From: Symsagittifera roscoffensis
Lineage: Eukaryota > Xenacoelomorpha > Acoela > Convolutidae
Direction of reading: 5' to 3'
Length of the DNA: 64,000 nt
NCBI RefSeq assembly: GCF_963678635.1
Contig: NC_087064.1
Location: 33,208,369-33,272,368 of the forward strand
Notes under the pieces: generated by a model
The model's input: only the letters and a program-made list of their open reading frames with translations
The model's database searches: none
What the model was told of the DNA's origin: nothing
Shown: piece after piece, positions 45,496 through 56,203 of the stretch
How positions within the stretch are numbered: position 1 is the first letter of the stretch
Layout: each line of letters begins with the position of its first letter
Made by a program: the position numbers and the translations under genes

Positions 45496-46641
45496 CCAAC
45501 TGTCTGTATGCTATGTTATTGAGATGGCACTGAATTGGTAAGTGATCCATAGGAACCGTTTGAATCATTGATTAAATACTATGATTTTAAATTTGAAAAT
45601 TCAATTAAATTGTTTTTCTTGACTCTGGGACACATTTTTAAAATATATATTTTTTATGCTCCAAATCACGACTGAAAAAGCCCTAAAAATGATACCGCAC
45701 TTGATCCCCTGCGAGAATTTTTTGAGATTCAAAACAGGCAGGGAAAAACAGACCTTATGCCATTCTTTTTTCCACTTCGTGCAGTTATCGGAACAATAAT
45801 TGTTCCGCGCACTCTTAAAGAGTGCGAAATCAATATGGCGTAAGTTTGGCTTCTTACTACAAAGAGACTTCGTTGGCGATCGATAGTGATATCTTAATGG
45901 AAATTTTGGATTTACTTAACAATCGACACCCCTATGGTATCTACTAAAGAAATGGCACCCTTAAAAGTTTAACAACAAAATTAGCACAAGTGCGTTCTAT
46001 TTATATTTCGAATTTTGACGTAATCTACTTACCAATTACCCTCTTCCTTGAAAAGGGTAATTGTTTTGTAGATCCGAAATTTTCAGTCGTGATTCCGAAT
46101 AGAAGAGAAATAGAGCAAGCAATTGGAACAAATCTGATTGCCTCATTTTCTTACGTTTTTTTGGCGGTTATGTCTTATTCTTGATTTTTCCGCTGATCAG
46201 GAACAGGACTAATAATATAAAATGGTTGAAATTTAATTTTTTCTCGCTTAATTTTGTTTTCTAAAGGTTAATGATAGCAGAAAATTTGGTGCTTTATGCC
46301 TAGCATTTGATTACTCTTGTTAGTTTTATAATCGCGAAAGTTACAACCACTGTATACTGCCCTGCCCGCTAACTTGCTTCTGTTTTGCGTTATAAACTGG
46401 TAACTTTTTCGTCTTTGTGACCTGTCTGCTTACTAGATTGTCTGCCTACTGCTATTTAACATACAAAAGATTATGTCAAGATTGGGCTCACGTATCTTAA
46501 AATTGCTTACCTTTTCATGTACTAAACTTCAGAACTAATATATCGCTTATCAAAACCAATTTATCTAATTGGCTTGCTTAAAACCACTGTATAAATTTTG
46601 ATAAATCCTGAGCGAAAGGGTTGACTTATCACGCGTTGCAG

Positions 46642-46822
46642 ATGGCTCATGACCTTTTTGAAACCCATCGGAAAGATCTGCATGATTTGTCGGATACGAT
46701 TTGGCACAATCCAGAGTTAGCATTTGAAGAAAGGGCTGCCCACGATTCCATAACTGACTTCTTTGTTAAAGCTGGCATAGGAACTGTGACAAAGAACTAT
46801 TTGCTGGAAACTGCCTTCAAAG
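46642..46822 (+). CDS. PM20D2: PM20D2-like exon 1
   Basis: ATG at 46,642, donor GTTCGG after 46822, phase 1 out. Encodes [20 protein letters not shown], then [17 protein letters not shown], the N-terminal helix and the PELAFEE block typical of M20 proteins. TTGCAG just before the ATG could be an acceptor; in that case translation starts in an unseen exon. Confidence 0.88.
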
Positions 46823-49666
46823 GTTCGGGTATGCTAGTTATTAAGGAGTCTTTTCTGTTATACGGCCCAAAATAACCATTTTCTTAACTGTACTTCTGTT
46901 TTTAATAATGAAAATCCAGATTTTCTTTGGCCGGATGTAAATTCTACCTCATCAGATTTCAGCATTATGAACCAGTTTTCAAAATACGAAATGTTCAATT
47001 TTGGACCTTATATAATAGAAAGACTCCTATTGAAAAGTAACTCTTATTCGCCTGATATTAGGTTTTCATTAAACAATTGATAAATTATCTAGTATAACAG
47101 AAAACTTGAGTTCCTAGAAAAGTATTGTTAAAAGTGTATTTTGACGTGTTTTTGTCTACGATTCTGTATCTTTATCAACATTTACTTATTATTTGGCTTT
47201 ATCTCAGAAAGAAATCATTAAATAATTCCGACATCAGTATTTTTAGTCGAATATGTAACTGGCAAAGGCAGCAACAAAAACACTGACAAAAAAGAAATTC
47301 CTTGTGTCGCATTCTTCAGTGAATACGACGCACTTCCTGGAATTGGACATGCTTGTGGACACAATCTAATTGCAGTAGTCGGAGTTGCGGCATTTCTCAA
47401 GGTCAGATAATTAGTATACAAATAATGCTACCTACCTCCCTTGCGTAACTTATTCCTGTCAACTTGTCGGAATATTGCAATTATAAATTTTCTGTGCATT
47501 AGAGAACCTTTTTTAATTCGTTTAATCTGGATGTTAGATATTAAATAGAAACAGCTGCTCTAATACTCTAGCTTTTATAACGGCTATGACAGATTTCGTC
47601 CCATTTTAATTTCAACAGATTTCGTCCCATTTCAAAGCGTACACAGATTTCTTTCCATAAATTTGGATGGGAATGATAGGATGTTGGATATGGGACTTAA
47701 TCTGTATGGGACGAAATCTTTTAATTAAATAAATTGGACGAAGTCTGTAAATTGAATAAATAGTACGAAATCTGTAGCAAGACGAAATCTGTGCCAATCG
47801 TTATAACCCATGTTGAACACTGTTTCGCATGTATCGGGAGACGAGTTTACTGTGCTTTTTTTCTGAAAGGAGGCGAATTGATTTTGGCGGAGTTATTTAT
47901 TTTGCATGAGAATTTCTCATTTGAAAACTTTTAGACTGTTTTTTTTTCTATGGTCGGTCGATCGAAGCAAATTAACACTTAAATCAATGTATCTTAATGT
48001 CTATGAAATCAAGTGAAACCAGAGTCTTTATTTGATGTTTGTACGTAGCTTTAGTTGATTGCAGATCTCGATTGCATGTCCATAACTGCCAAACTGGTAC
48101 TGTTTGGTTCCCCTGCCGAGGAGGAAGGGGAGGCAAGATTCTGATGCTGCGGCAGGGGATCCTAGAAGGGGTTGACCTTGCTCTCATGTCGCATCCTTCT
48201 GAAATAGGGTGCTGCCTGAATTCTGTATCGCCCTGCTGCAGCCAAATTGAGGCGGCTTTTTATGGTGGGCTTTCATGTAGATTTTGAATCGCTCTAATTT
48301 TAATCTGGTGTTTTTAGTTGCAGAATTCCTTCGTAAAGTCCTTCAACTACAAAACTTTTGCATATCGATCGTTAAATGTTGCTACACATGTCCATCGAAT
48401 CAAATCGGTAGAACTTTTTTAACGTTTGATGTTTACACATGTGTAAGATAATACTACAAAGTAATTTTTTTCCATTGTAAGTCGCAAACAAAAAGGCTAT
48501 TTTGGTATAATTTCAACCATTGGAAAATAACAGCATCTCTAGTTGTTTCATTGGCTAGTGTTGCTTTACTTCCAAGCGACCGAAGCGCAGATGCGAGGAC
48601 ATGAACTTCGTAATTTACAAGTCAGGCTTCAGCTTCTGCCACCAAACTTTTCAGTAAAATTTCAGTACTTTCGGAATGATCGGTTGGTTGTAATTTTATA
48701 ATCTCTATTTGTCGAAATTTCCTTTTTTTCCAGTTTTTTGTTGCCTTTTTTTTCGGCTTAGTAGGTTTCGGCTTATTTTATATGACCTTTTACTGTGTCG
48801 TTTGTTGGCCGAAAATAAACTTCTGCGTGCGTGTCTGTCTTCTGTGGGGAAAGGACACTTGAAATTTTTTGTATTATACAGTTTTTTGAATTATTTGGGA
48901 ATGAATAGTTTTTGCTCAGGTATTTTTTGCTTGTCTTACGCTTGGTAATTATGAACTCAAATTCACACAAGCATACCGTCGTCAAATAATTTTGCACACG
49001 AGATTTTTTGTGCTTTTTGGGATCATCTTCTGTCTGCATTTCAAATGCCCGTTCTATTCGAAACTTTTTTTCCCTATTGGTTACAAATTTACTAAATCCG
49101 ATTTCAGTATATCAGTTTTCATTTTTTCCTCATTCTGACAAAAAGGTTTCGGCTTGTAATATATCGGTTTAGAGGCCTTTTTGAGAGGTTTGAGAAGCAA
49201 ACAATTTTTATCTAATTTTTTGGAGTTTTTAAGTTTTTCCAATAAAAACATTTTTTTTTCGAAGAATTGTGTCTGCTCATCATAAGTAGGCTTTGGTACT
49301 GCTTTATTAGTTTTGTTTCGATGCTTACTTAACATTCAAATTTATTATTTTGTCATATCTTATGACATGAATTTTTATGTACGAAAATTCATATGCGAAA
49401 ATTTTCAAAGACATTTACGAAAATTCAAAGACATTTACGAACATTTTGGTAGATCAATTTTTTTATATATAATTTTTTCGGCTTTCATCTCTTTTTGCCG
49501 GTTAGTTTGTCCTGTTCTGTATATGTTTTGTCACATCTAGTGCGTTGCTTCACCTCTGCGTTGCTTCACTTTCAGCAGTAATTTTAGTTCCAAGATTTCG
49601 GATTTTGTTGCAATTTAAAGTTTTATCCGATTTGTTGGTTTATCTGCAAAGAGAGAAGAGAGAGAG

Positions 49667-49737
<71 letters not shown>

Positions 49738-49742
49738 GAAAG

Positions 49743-49825
<83 letters not shown>

Positions 49826-49878
49826 GAGAGGAGAGGAGAGGAGAGGAGGGGAGAGGGAGAGGAGGGAAGAGGGAGAGG

Positions 49879-49924
<46 letters not shown>

Positions 49925-52900
49925 GAGAGCTCTTGAGGTGCTGAAGAACAAAGAGCTCTTTGAAGAAATGAAAAAGACGTTTACCGTAACTTGGAATTCG
50001 TGATTGTAGTTCTCATACCAGTATATGAAGATTATAGCAGTTATTTATTAAACGGACAATTATCACGCTCGATCAAATGACTCTAAACCAAACGTTTCAA
50101 AATGTAAACTAACCCAGAGTTCAAGTTTTACAATATTTAATGCCATCATACCAAATATGAAAAATATAAAGTAAAATTATGACCGAGCAGAGATGTTAAT
50201 GATATTTTTGTTGTAAAGTAGGCAGTATAAAAAGAAAGTGAGAAATTGATAGCTACCACAATATTGAGAGATAGATATATAACTTCTATCACAGTTAATC
50301 CATCCATCGAGCCTGCATTTCTGAAGCTCAAAACGTGCTCTGGCACATATCCTAAATCTTAAATTTATGCTAGACTGTGCCGTAAGCTGTATAGAACAGT
50401 TGTGCTGTGATTTTCAGCTGATTTTTTCACCTCTTCCAATAGTCAAGAAGCATTCAACAGAGGGACAAATTTTTGTTTTAAAGTTAATGAATTCTTGTAG
50501 GATCTACGTTAAAATTATGATAAAGTTCCAATAACGTGTTACGGTTATTTTCATAATAGTCAATTTTGATATGATTTCTGGTTTTTTAAAATTATTTATT
50601 AAACTTTTTGCTGTGTTTAGCTCGTCTTTTTTCAGTTATGATGCTATATCATCTGTGTTTAGACAATTAATCGATACTCTATTATAATCGCTTGTATTGT
50701 TTCGGATCATTTGTAGTCTTGAACGTCTGGCTTCCATTCTGAAAGTTCATTCTGAGCTTACGCTGTAAAAAAAATTAGTTGGCTGCAATTCACCTAGTAG
50801 TTTGCAATCAAGTCCATTCGGTTTAATATCGCGTTTTTGACTAGTTTCGTAAATTTCAGACTGCGTTTTTGCTATTTTTAAGTGACTGTCAACATGTAAT
50901 AAGTTCCACGTTCTTTAGTTGATAGTAGCTTTGGACCAAATTGGCATACTGGCTCGCGTAGTTCTGCTGGGTTCTCCGGGGGAGGAGGGAGGGGGAGGGA
51001 AGATCTGGCTGAAGCAGAAGGGTGCTCTGGAGGGAGTAGACTTGGCTCTCATGTCCCACCCTGCCTCGCGCACACTGTGTCTGAATACAATCACACAGTC
51101 AATCAAGAGACTCAAGGCTACTTTCCATGGTTATTTTGATCTGTTTGTAGCTTTTTAAATCAATATATCGACTGGTATCAAGTTATCGGCTCCGATCTTG
51201 ATTTGTTTGTTTTATAAGATTTGTATAAAATTTGTGTCTCTGGTTATTTGCGGTTGTTTTTCTAGTCGTCAGCTCTGTTCTGCTTTATGTTCAAATGCTG
51301 GGTTCTGAGTATAATATGTGCTATTGTTGTTATTCTGTTGTTTCCATGGGTCAGGGTGGGCTTTCTTTTGTCGGGTAAGGAGGAGAGTAATAGATAGGCG
51401 AAGAGTGACTTGCAGCCTTTGCATGAGCGTCGTTTGTATCTTCATAATAACCAATTTTTTCTCTTCAGTTTTTTGTGACTCGATGTGCTTGTCCCTACCA
51501 GTTTTTTTCATGTTTGTTATCTATAGCCACAATAAACGAAGCTTAATATAATGGGTTGATTTTTACGCAATTAATCAAACAGATTCGAATAATTATACTC
51601 AAGCTTAAGGATTCTGGAGCTTGGGAAAAGATGCATAAACGGTGTGCTATATGTGTTGCTTTTTATTGGTCTGCATTAATAGGCATTTCTTGTTTTGCTT
51701 AGTTGATAAAATTCCTGGATAGTGGGAATATTGTGGTTCGTGTGTTGCTTTTGGGTTCCCCGGGCGAGGAGGGAGGAGGGGGCAAGATTCTTATGATGGA
51801 ACAGGGGGCTCTCAAAGGGATCGATTTTGCTCTCATGGCTCATCCTGGAGCCTTTGCCTGCTGCACCACTGTCATTACCCTAGCGATGAAGGAAGTAGTT
51901 GCTACTTTTAACGGTTAACTTTGCTTTTTCTTGCTCGTCGTCCACTTGTTGTTCTATAATACAGCATTTGAATTTATGCTGACTTTCATTTCCGGAAGAT
52001 ATAATTGATTTTTCTGTTTAAAAAGTTAAGGATCTTTCGATAACTAAAATGTTGACAAGCTACTAGGCATCTAACGATCCTCCAAGGCTCATTAGTAGTT
52101 TTTTTTTGGAATGACGAGCTCAAAAGTTTTTCTCTTTTTTAAGTTTTTTTTTCGCTAGAGATTTGACACTTGTTCAAAATTAACTTGAAATTAATGTTTT
52201 GTCAATTTAATAACCTGGTTTTAATATCAATTGTTGTTGGTAGGAGAAAATGCACACGGGACAACCCCGTGGCGCGGTCGCAATGCACTAGACGCCGCGG
52301 TGTTGGCATACAGCAACATCAATGCACTAAGACACTGGATGCATCCTTCCATGAGAGCACATGGTGAGTTTTGCATTTCGCTGTAATTACATCTGGTTCT
52401 AGCATTCCGTTCGGAAAATTGTCGTCACAATATTAGCTTGGAAGACTAGTTTATAGTTAGTGGCTACAGTAATATTTCTGATTTGTTAGCAAAGGAAGTG
52501 TGCTTCCTTCCTCAAAAACTTCATGATTTTTTGACGATAAGCTCGGTGCAGTTTAAATTTATCTGTCTGATCGTTATAAGGAAAGAATCAACATACGGCC
52601 GTGTCAGTTTCTTACGGCTCACTGCTAATACGTCCTTCCTTAAGAGAGTCCGTGTGGATAATTAACTATGACAATGACAAATGCCCTCAAATTAAATTCT
52701 CTTGTTCGATAGAAATTTTTCAGTTAGTATGTGCTTGAATTTCTTGTAGGAATATTCACGGACGGTGGTAAGGCGCCCAACATCATTCCGGACAGGGCGG
52801 AGCTGCTGTTCTACTTCCGCGCACCTAACAAGAGGGAATTGCAGCCATTGTTGGATAGAGCAGAGGAGTGTTTCAAGGCAGGAGCAGCAGCTACAGGATG

Positions 52901-54954
52901 CACTGTCCAAATCAGAGAGGTCAAGATTCATTTTATCTCATTTAGTCGTGCTGTGTTGTTTTTTGTCCTTATTTATGAGCAAATATAGAAACACTTACCT
53001 TAAATATCCATCTATTATTATTGCATGTTGAACAAAAGAATTTTTTCACGTATAAGCTGTATCGTATATTGCAATGGTTAAGATTTTTTTTCGATTTTCC
53101 TGTTTGAATTCAGTGTTCATTTCACTAAGTTTGAAACTTAGCAACCCAATAGTGGGATCCTGTCAGGGTTTCCCCGGGTATTGCGATTTTGGCCTCCATA
53201 TATGAATAAACAAATCCTTTTAGGTTACGAGCTACGGCAATTTTCGAGATTTTTCAGAAAGTTTTCGAAATTTCTGAAAATTTGAAAATCTCAACCCTGT
53301 AATTGGGGTCTGTCGGGATACTCTCGGGGGTTGCGAATCTTGCCTCCAAATCTCACTTCTCAAATCTGTGTAGTTTTTGAGATATGACGTTTTTTATACG
53401 ATTTTTTCAAAAATTATCAAAAAATTTAGATTTAAAAAAATTCAAAAACTTTGAAGATATTATTTATGTAGTTGGAAACTTTGCGGGTGCTCTCGGTAGT
53501 TGCGATTCTTACCTCTAAATATGAGTGCTCAAATCCTTGTAGTTTTCAAGATTTGACGCTTTTGAAGATTTTTTCGAGATTTTTCAAAAATTTCTAGAAA
53601 ACTTAATTTTTAAAAATTTCTGAAAGTTTGAAATTCTTAACCCGGTAGTTAGAGGCTGCTAGGATACTCTCAGTGGTTTCGCATCTTGCCTTCAAATCTC
53701 ACTTCTCAAATTTTGGTATTTTTCCAGATATGACGTTTTTTTTATTGATTTTTTCAAAAATTTTCATAAAACTTGGATTGAAAACAATTGCAAAACTGTG
53801 AAGATTTCAATCCTGTAGTTGGATTCTTTGAGGGTACTCTCAGGAGTTGCGATTCTTGGCTCTGAATATGACAGCTCAAATCCTTGTAGTTTTCGAGTTA
53901 TGACGTTTTTAGTGATTTTTTTCAAAAAGTTTTCAGAAAATTTATTTTTAATTTTTTTCTTCAAATTTCGGAGTTCCCAACTCGGTGGTGGGGGCTGTCA
54001 GAGTATTCTAAGGTTCTTAGAGGTTGTAAATCGTGCCCCAAATAATATGAATGCTCAAATCTGTTGTTTTCCAGATATGACGTTTTTTGTTATTTTTCAA
54101 AAAACTGCAAAAACTTAAATTTAATTTTTTTTTCAAAATTTGAAATTCCTAACCCTTCAGTTGGGGGCTGTCAAAGTACTTGCAGGGGTTGCGAATCTTG
54201 CCTCCAAATATGATTGCTCAAGATTCGAGATATTAAATTTTTTTGTGGCTTTTGAAGTTTTGTTTGTGGAAAACTTAAATTTGAAAAGTTTCTCAATTTG
54301 AAATTCCTAGCCCCGTAGTTGGGCTTTGTGACAGTACTTTTATGAGTTGCAAATCTTGCGTTCAAATGCGACTGCTCTTTGTTATAAACTGCAGAAATTT
54401 GACGTTTCTTAGCGCGAATCAAAGATACGTTCAATTTATTTTATTAGCTGTTCATTAATCTTCATGTATTTTTTGGCTATTGGTTATCTCTGCTCCTTGT
54501 TGATGCATGATTTTGCTTTAAAAGTGAGGTACCACCCTTTCCTGCTTTCGATGAACACCTGAGTTTGTGCTGTGCTTTTAACTCTATGCGTTAACAGCAA
54601 AGTGTCGCGTACGACAGCGTAGTTCAGAACCCGGTACTGGGTCGCATATACGAGGAGAGAATGGAAGCACTTGGCTATAAGTTCCCACCCAAAACCGAAA
54701 GACCCTTCCGAGGCAGCACCGACATGGGCGACGTATCCCGGGTTGTTCCCGCCATCCACCCGTGGTTTAGAATCCCCTGCAACAACGCACCGGGTCATTC
54801 GGTCCCTTTTGCAGAGGCGGCGAAATCAGACGACTCATTTGTAAGTGCGATGGACTCAGCTGACGGTTTGGCTTATACAGCTCTTGAGGTGCTGAAGAAC
54901 AAAGAGCTCTTTGAAGAAATGAAAAAGACGTTTACCGAAACTTGGAATTCGTGA
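46642..54954 (+). CDS. PM20D2: PM20D2-like M20 peptidase / amidohydrolase (6 exon positions)
   Basis: Spliced product of about 397 residues, stop at 54,952-54,954 (human PM20D2 is somewhat longer at its N-terminus). Family landmarks in order: [20 protein letters not shown] (exon 1), [20 protein letters not shown] with metal-site Cys/His (exon 2), [12 protein letters not shown] with the catalytic and metal Glu pair followed by a metal-site His in MSHP / MAHP (exon 3), [17 protein letters not shown] (exon 4), [20 protein letters not shown] (exon 5), [20 protein letters not shown] and the last metal His in APGHSVPF (exon 6). Known role of the family: a zinc-dependent cytosolic hydrolase of beta-alanyl dipeptides such as beta-alanyl-lysine, cleaning up carnosine-synthase by-products. 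All junctions agree in phase with either 3B or 3C. The start ATG at 46,642 directly follows TTGCAG, so a further upstream exon is possible. Confidence 0.9.
46823..47246 (+). other. Intron 1 of PM20D2-like gene
   Basis: 424-bp AT-rich intron; no repeat family recognised. Confidence 0.6.
47247..47401 (+). CDS. PM20D2: PM20D2-like exon 2 (metal-site exon)
   Basis: Acceptor TTTTTAG before 47247, donor GTCAGA after 47401, phases 1 to 0. Encodes [12 protein letters not shown], then [20 protein letters not shown] and [13 protein letters not shown]. The C-G-H within ACGHNL supplies two conserved metal-site residues. Confidence 0.93.
47575..47815. mobile_element. Small element with tandem-unit inverted ends
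   Basis: About 240 bp in intron 2. The left half repeats ACAGATTTCGTCCCATTT twice and a third decayed unit; the right half carries four reversed units (GGGACGAAATC, GGACGAAGTCTGT, ACGAAATCTGT, GACGAAATCTGT). Outer ends TTATAACGG and CGTTATAA are also inverted. No coding capacity. Confidence 0.75.
48055..48264 (+). pseudogene. PM20D2: PM20D2-like exon 3A (1-base deletion)
   Basis: Acceptor CTTTAG before 48055, donor GTGGGC after 48264, the same boundary context as 3B and 3C, but 210 instead of 211 nt. It opens [20 protein letters not shown] and AEEEG, then slips: one G is missing in the run at 48,127-48,130, after which the other frame reads [20 protein letters not shown] and SHPSEIGCC ... 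EAAFYG. In the shifted frame a stop follows at once. Either a dead exon or a one-base consensus error. It alone keeps the family's more usual PAEE form of the Glu pair. Confidence 0.85.
48455..48640 (+). repeat. SINE fragment
   Basis: TTTTTTTCCATTGTAAGTCGC, in part, with GCAAACAAAAAGGC, AACAGCATCTCTAGTTG and CATTGGCTAGTGTTGC follow the head of the hairpin-ended SINE family; the tRNA-like part is decayed. Confidence 0.5.
49642..49925. repeat. GA / GAAA microsatellite, ~280 bp
   Basis: Blocks of (GA)n, (GAAA)n, (GA)n, (GAGGA)n and (GA)n on the + strand, purine-only for nearly all its length. Purine tracts of this size can form triplex structures and often break assemblies. Confidence 0.95.
49928..50065 (+). 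pseudogene. Copied end of PM20D2-like terminal exon
   Basis: 138 bp that match 54,879-55,017 with two differences visible: GTAACTTGG for GAAACTTGG and one missing A in the UTR. It covers the last 24 codons ([18 protein letters not shown] ... TWNS), the stop and the ATTAAA signal (50,047-50,052). It has no acceptor of its own; GA repeat abuts its first base. It could be a recent duplication or an assembly artefact. Confidence 0.9.
50919..51129 (+). CDS. PM20D2: PM20D2-like exon 3B (alternative)
   Basis: Acceptor GTTCTTTAG before 50919, donor GTTATT after 51129, 211 nt, phases 0 to 1. Encodes [60 protein letters not shown] and [11 protein letters not shown]. It contains the catalytic/metal Glu pair and the MSHP His. 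It joins in frame to exon 2 before and exon 4 after, and is complete. Confidence 0.9.
51130..51702 (+). other. Spacer between exons 3B and 3C
   Basis: 573 bp, AT-rich; no repeat family recognised. If 3B and 3C are alternatives, elements enforcing the choice could lie here, but none can be identified by eye. Confidence 0.6.
51703..51913 (+). CDS. PM20D2: PM20D2-like exon 3C (alternative)
   Basis: Acceptor TTTGCTTAG before 51703, donor GTTAAC after 51913, 211 nt, phases 0 to 1. Encodes [60 protein letters not shown] and [11 protein letters not shown]. It keeps the Glu pair and a HP motif. It differs from 3B in about half of its residues, mostly on either side of the Glu-Glu core and after the HP. 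Confidence 0.9.
51914..52243 (+). other. Intron 3 of PM20D2-like gene
   Basis: 330-bp AT-rich intron, nothing assigned. Confidence 0.6.
52244..52363 (+). CDS. PM20D2: PM20D2-like exon 4
   Basis: Acceptor TTGGTAG before 52244, donor GTGAGT after 52363, phases 1 to 1, 120 nt. Encodes [20 protein letters not shown] then [19 protein letters not shown]. The AH...PW.G.NALDAA motif is the M20 lid-domain signature. It is not the longest open frame here; the splice phase selects it. Confidence 0.92.
52364..52749 (+). other. Intron 4 of PM20D2-like gene
   Basis: 386-bp intron, nothing assigned. Confidence 0.6.
52750..52919 (+). CDS. PM20D2: PM20D2-like exon 5
   Basis: Acceptor TTCTTGTAG before 52750, donor GTCAAG after 52919, phases 1 to 0. 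Encodes [40 protein letters not shown] and [16 protein letters not shown], the dimerisation/lid domain with the NIIPD and Y.RAP motifs. Confidence 0.93.
52920..54597 (+). other. Intron 5 of PM20D2-like gene
   Basis: 1.68 kb, of which about 1.25 kb is the satellite array at 53,130-54,385. Confidence 0.75.
53130..54385. repeat. ~165-bp tandem satellite, about 7-8 copies
   Basis: Units share TAGTTGGGG(C)TGTC, GTACTCTCAGGGGTTGCGAA, in parts, then TCTTGCCTCCAAATATGA, GCTCAAATCCTTGTAGTTTT, GAGATATGACGTTTTT and runs of TTTTTCAAAAA. Neighbouring units differ substantially, so the array is old. Same family as 2,487-3,060. Confidence 0.85.
54598..54954 (+). CDS. PM20D2: PM20D2-like exon 6 (terminal)
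   Basis: Acceptor CGTTAACAG before 54598, stop TGA at 54,952-54,954, phase 0 in, 118 codons plus stop. Encodes [20 protein letters not shown], then [36 protein letters not shown] (last metal-site His) and the helical tail [19 protein letters not shown]. Confidence 0.94.
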   Translation, partial: QSVAYDSVVQNPVLGRIYEERMEALGYKFPPKTERPFRGSTDMGDVSRVVPAIHPWFRIPCNNAPGHSVPFAEAAKSDDSFVSAMDSADGLAYTALEVLKNKELFEEMKKTFTETWNS

Positions 54955-54998
54955 TTGTAGTTCTCATACCAGTATATGAAGATTATAGCAGTTAATTT

Positions 54999-55004
54999 AT
55001 TAAA
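54999..55004 (+). terminator. Likely poly(A) signal of PM20D2-like gene
   Basis: ATTAAA variant hexamer 45 bases after the stop codon. The same hexamer is present in the copied end at 50,047-50,052. Confidence 0.5.
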
Positions 55005-56203
55005 CGGACAATTATCAATTGTTCAATGTAAATTGGATTCAATATTTATGTTTTGAATTTTACTTTATTTGTGTTGCTGCAAGGTTTAATAATTGCACGA
55101 ATTTTGTTCAAGAAGTTGTAATAGTGAGGGACTGGTCTTCTAGCTGACCAGCCTTTTGGCATAGAAAGTGAAAAGTGGGTCTTGTAGCAGACCAATGTAG
55201 TACAGCTGAAGCATAATTGATTGACCGACATGAAGATATGCTGCATCGGGGATTGAAATTCCCTTACGAAAAATTCGTCGTTAGTCAACAATCTAACTGT
55301 TAGTCAACAAAAACCTATCAATTCAAAAACAAAATTTTTAGAACTAATCGAAAACACTGATTATCGAGCATAATGCCAGATGTGATCGCAGCGAAGCAAG
55401 CGGACGCTTACTTGATAGTATCGCCTCTTAAATCATCGTGTGCTGGCTTGTTAATTTGTCTGCTAAAAGGCCAATCTGCTATAACACCGGTATGCTAAAA
55501 GTCCTAGCCCCGTACAAGTGGTCTCTAGCTTAAAACCAAAGCACAATAAGTTCAGGTCAACTTGATATATTAGCATAGTATATTAGTATCGCGATAAGGA
55601 AGGGTATTGCAATCGGGTACTAGACTTTTTTCTGTAAACAACTTTGTCCACAGGATGACTGAAGTTTGGTCATCTCCAAATGCATTTCTTTTTCTAACCA
55701 TTTCAATATTTCTACTTGCACGTCTAACAGTTGTAATTCAACTGCTGGCTTCAATAACTGAATTCATAATTGTTTTACAACTGAAAAATTTTCTAGATGA
55801 AAGTTGATTTTTTTGGCTGCCTTTTTGATTTCGACCGAATTTTTGTGGCTTACTGGCCGAGTTATTATTTCTGTAATTTTTTTTGGTTGATTTTTCGAAT
55901 ACTTGTTTTCATTTTCTTGAGAGTAAATATAGCTCATGGTTTTCTAGTTTTTATAGGCGTCAAAATTTTCTGTTAAAAATAAAATTTTTTGAGTTTTTTG
56001 CTGGAATGTTTTTGCAATAAAGTTTCAATTTTTTTTGGATGCATGAAAATTTTGACGCCTATAAAGACCAGCCAGATAACCATGAATATATTTACCCTCA
56101 AGAAAATGAAGAAAAAAGTACTAAAAAATCTACTGAAAATTTCAGAATTTATTACCCGGCAAGAAAGGTTTCTGATTTTTTAACCATGGTTTCTGATTTT
56201 TTT

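Larger units (their letters stand above)
42884..46641. other. Intergenic region between the two genes
   Basis: Holds the 3' UTR of the first gene, MITE and SINE copies (43,370-45,495) and then about 1.1 kb of AT-rich sequence before the M20 gene. No TATA box or other promoter element can be assigned with confidence. A 66-residue open frame at 44,761-44,961 has no recognisable domain. Confidence 0.65.
48265..50918 (+). other. Region between exon versions 3A and 3B
   Basis: Holds a SINE copy (48,455-48,640), diverged hairpin-element body words (TCGGCTTA, 48,740-49,520), the GA-rich microsatellite (49,642-49,925), the copied end of the terminal exon (49,928-50,065), and about 850 bases of AT-rich sequence with nothing assigned. 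Confidence 0.65.

Noticed and set aside
49545-50003. 152-residue Arg/Glu/Lys-rich open frame
   Set aside because: It is the translation of the GA/GAAA microsatellite running into the copied end of the terminal exon; the opposite strand gives a matching Ser/Leu/Phe frame. Not a gene.
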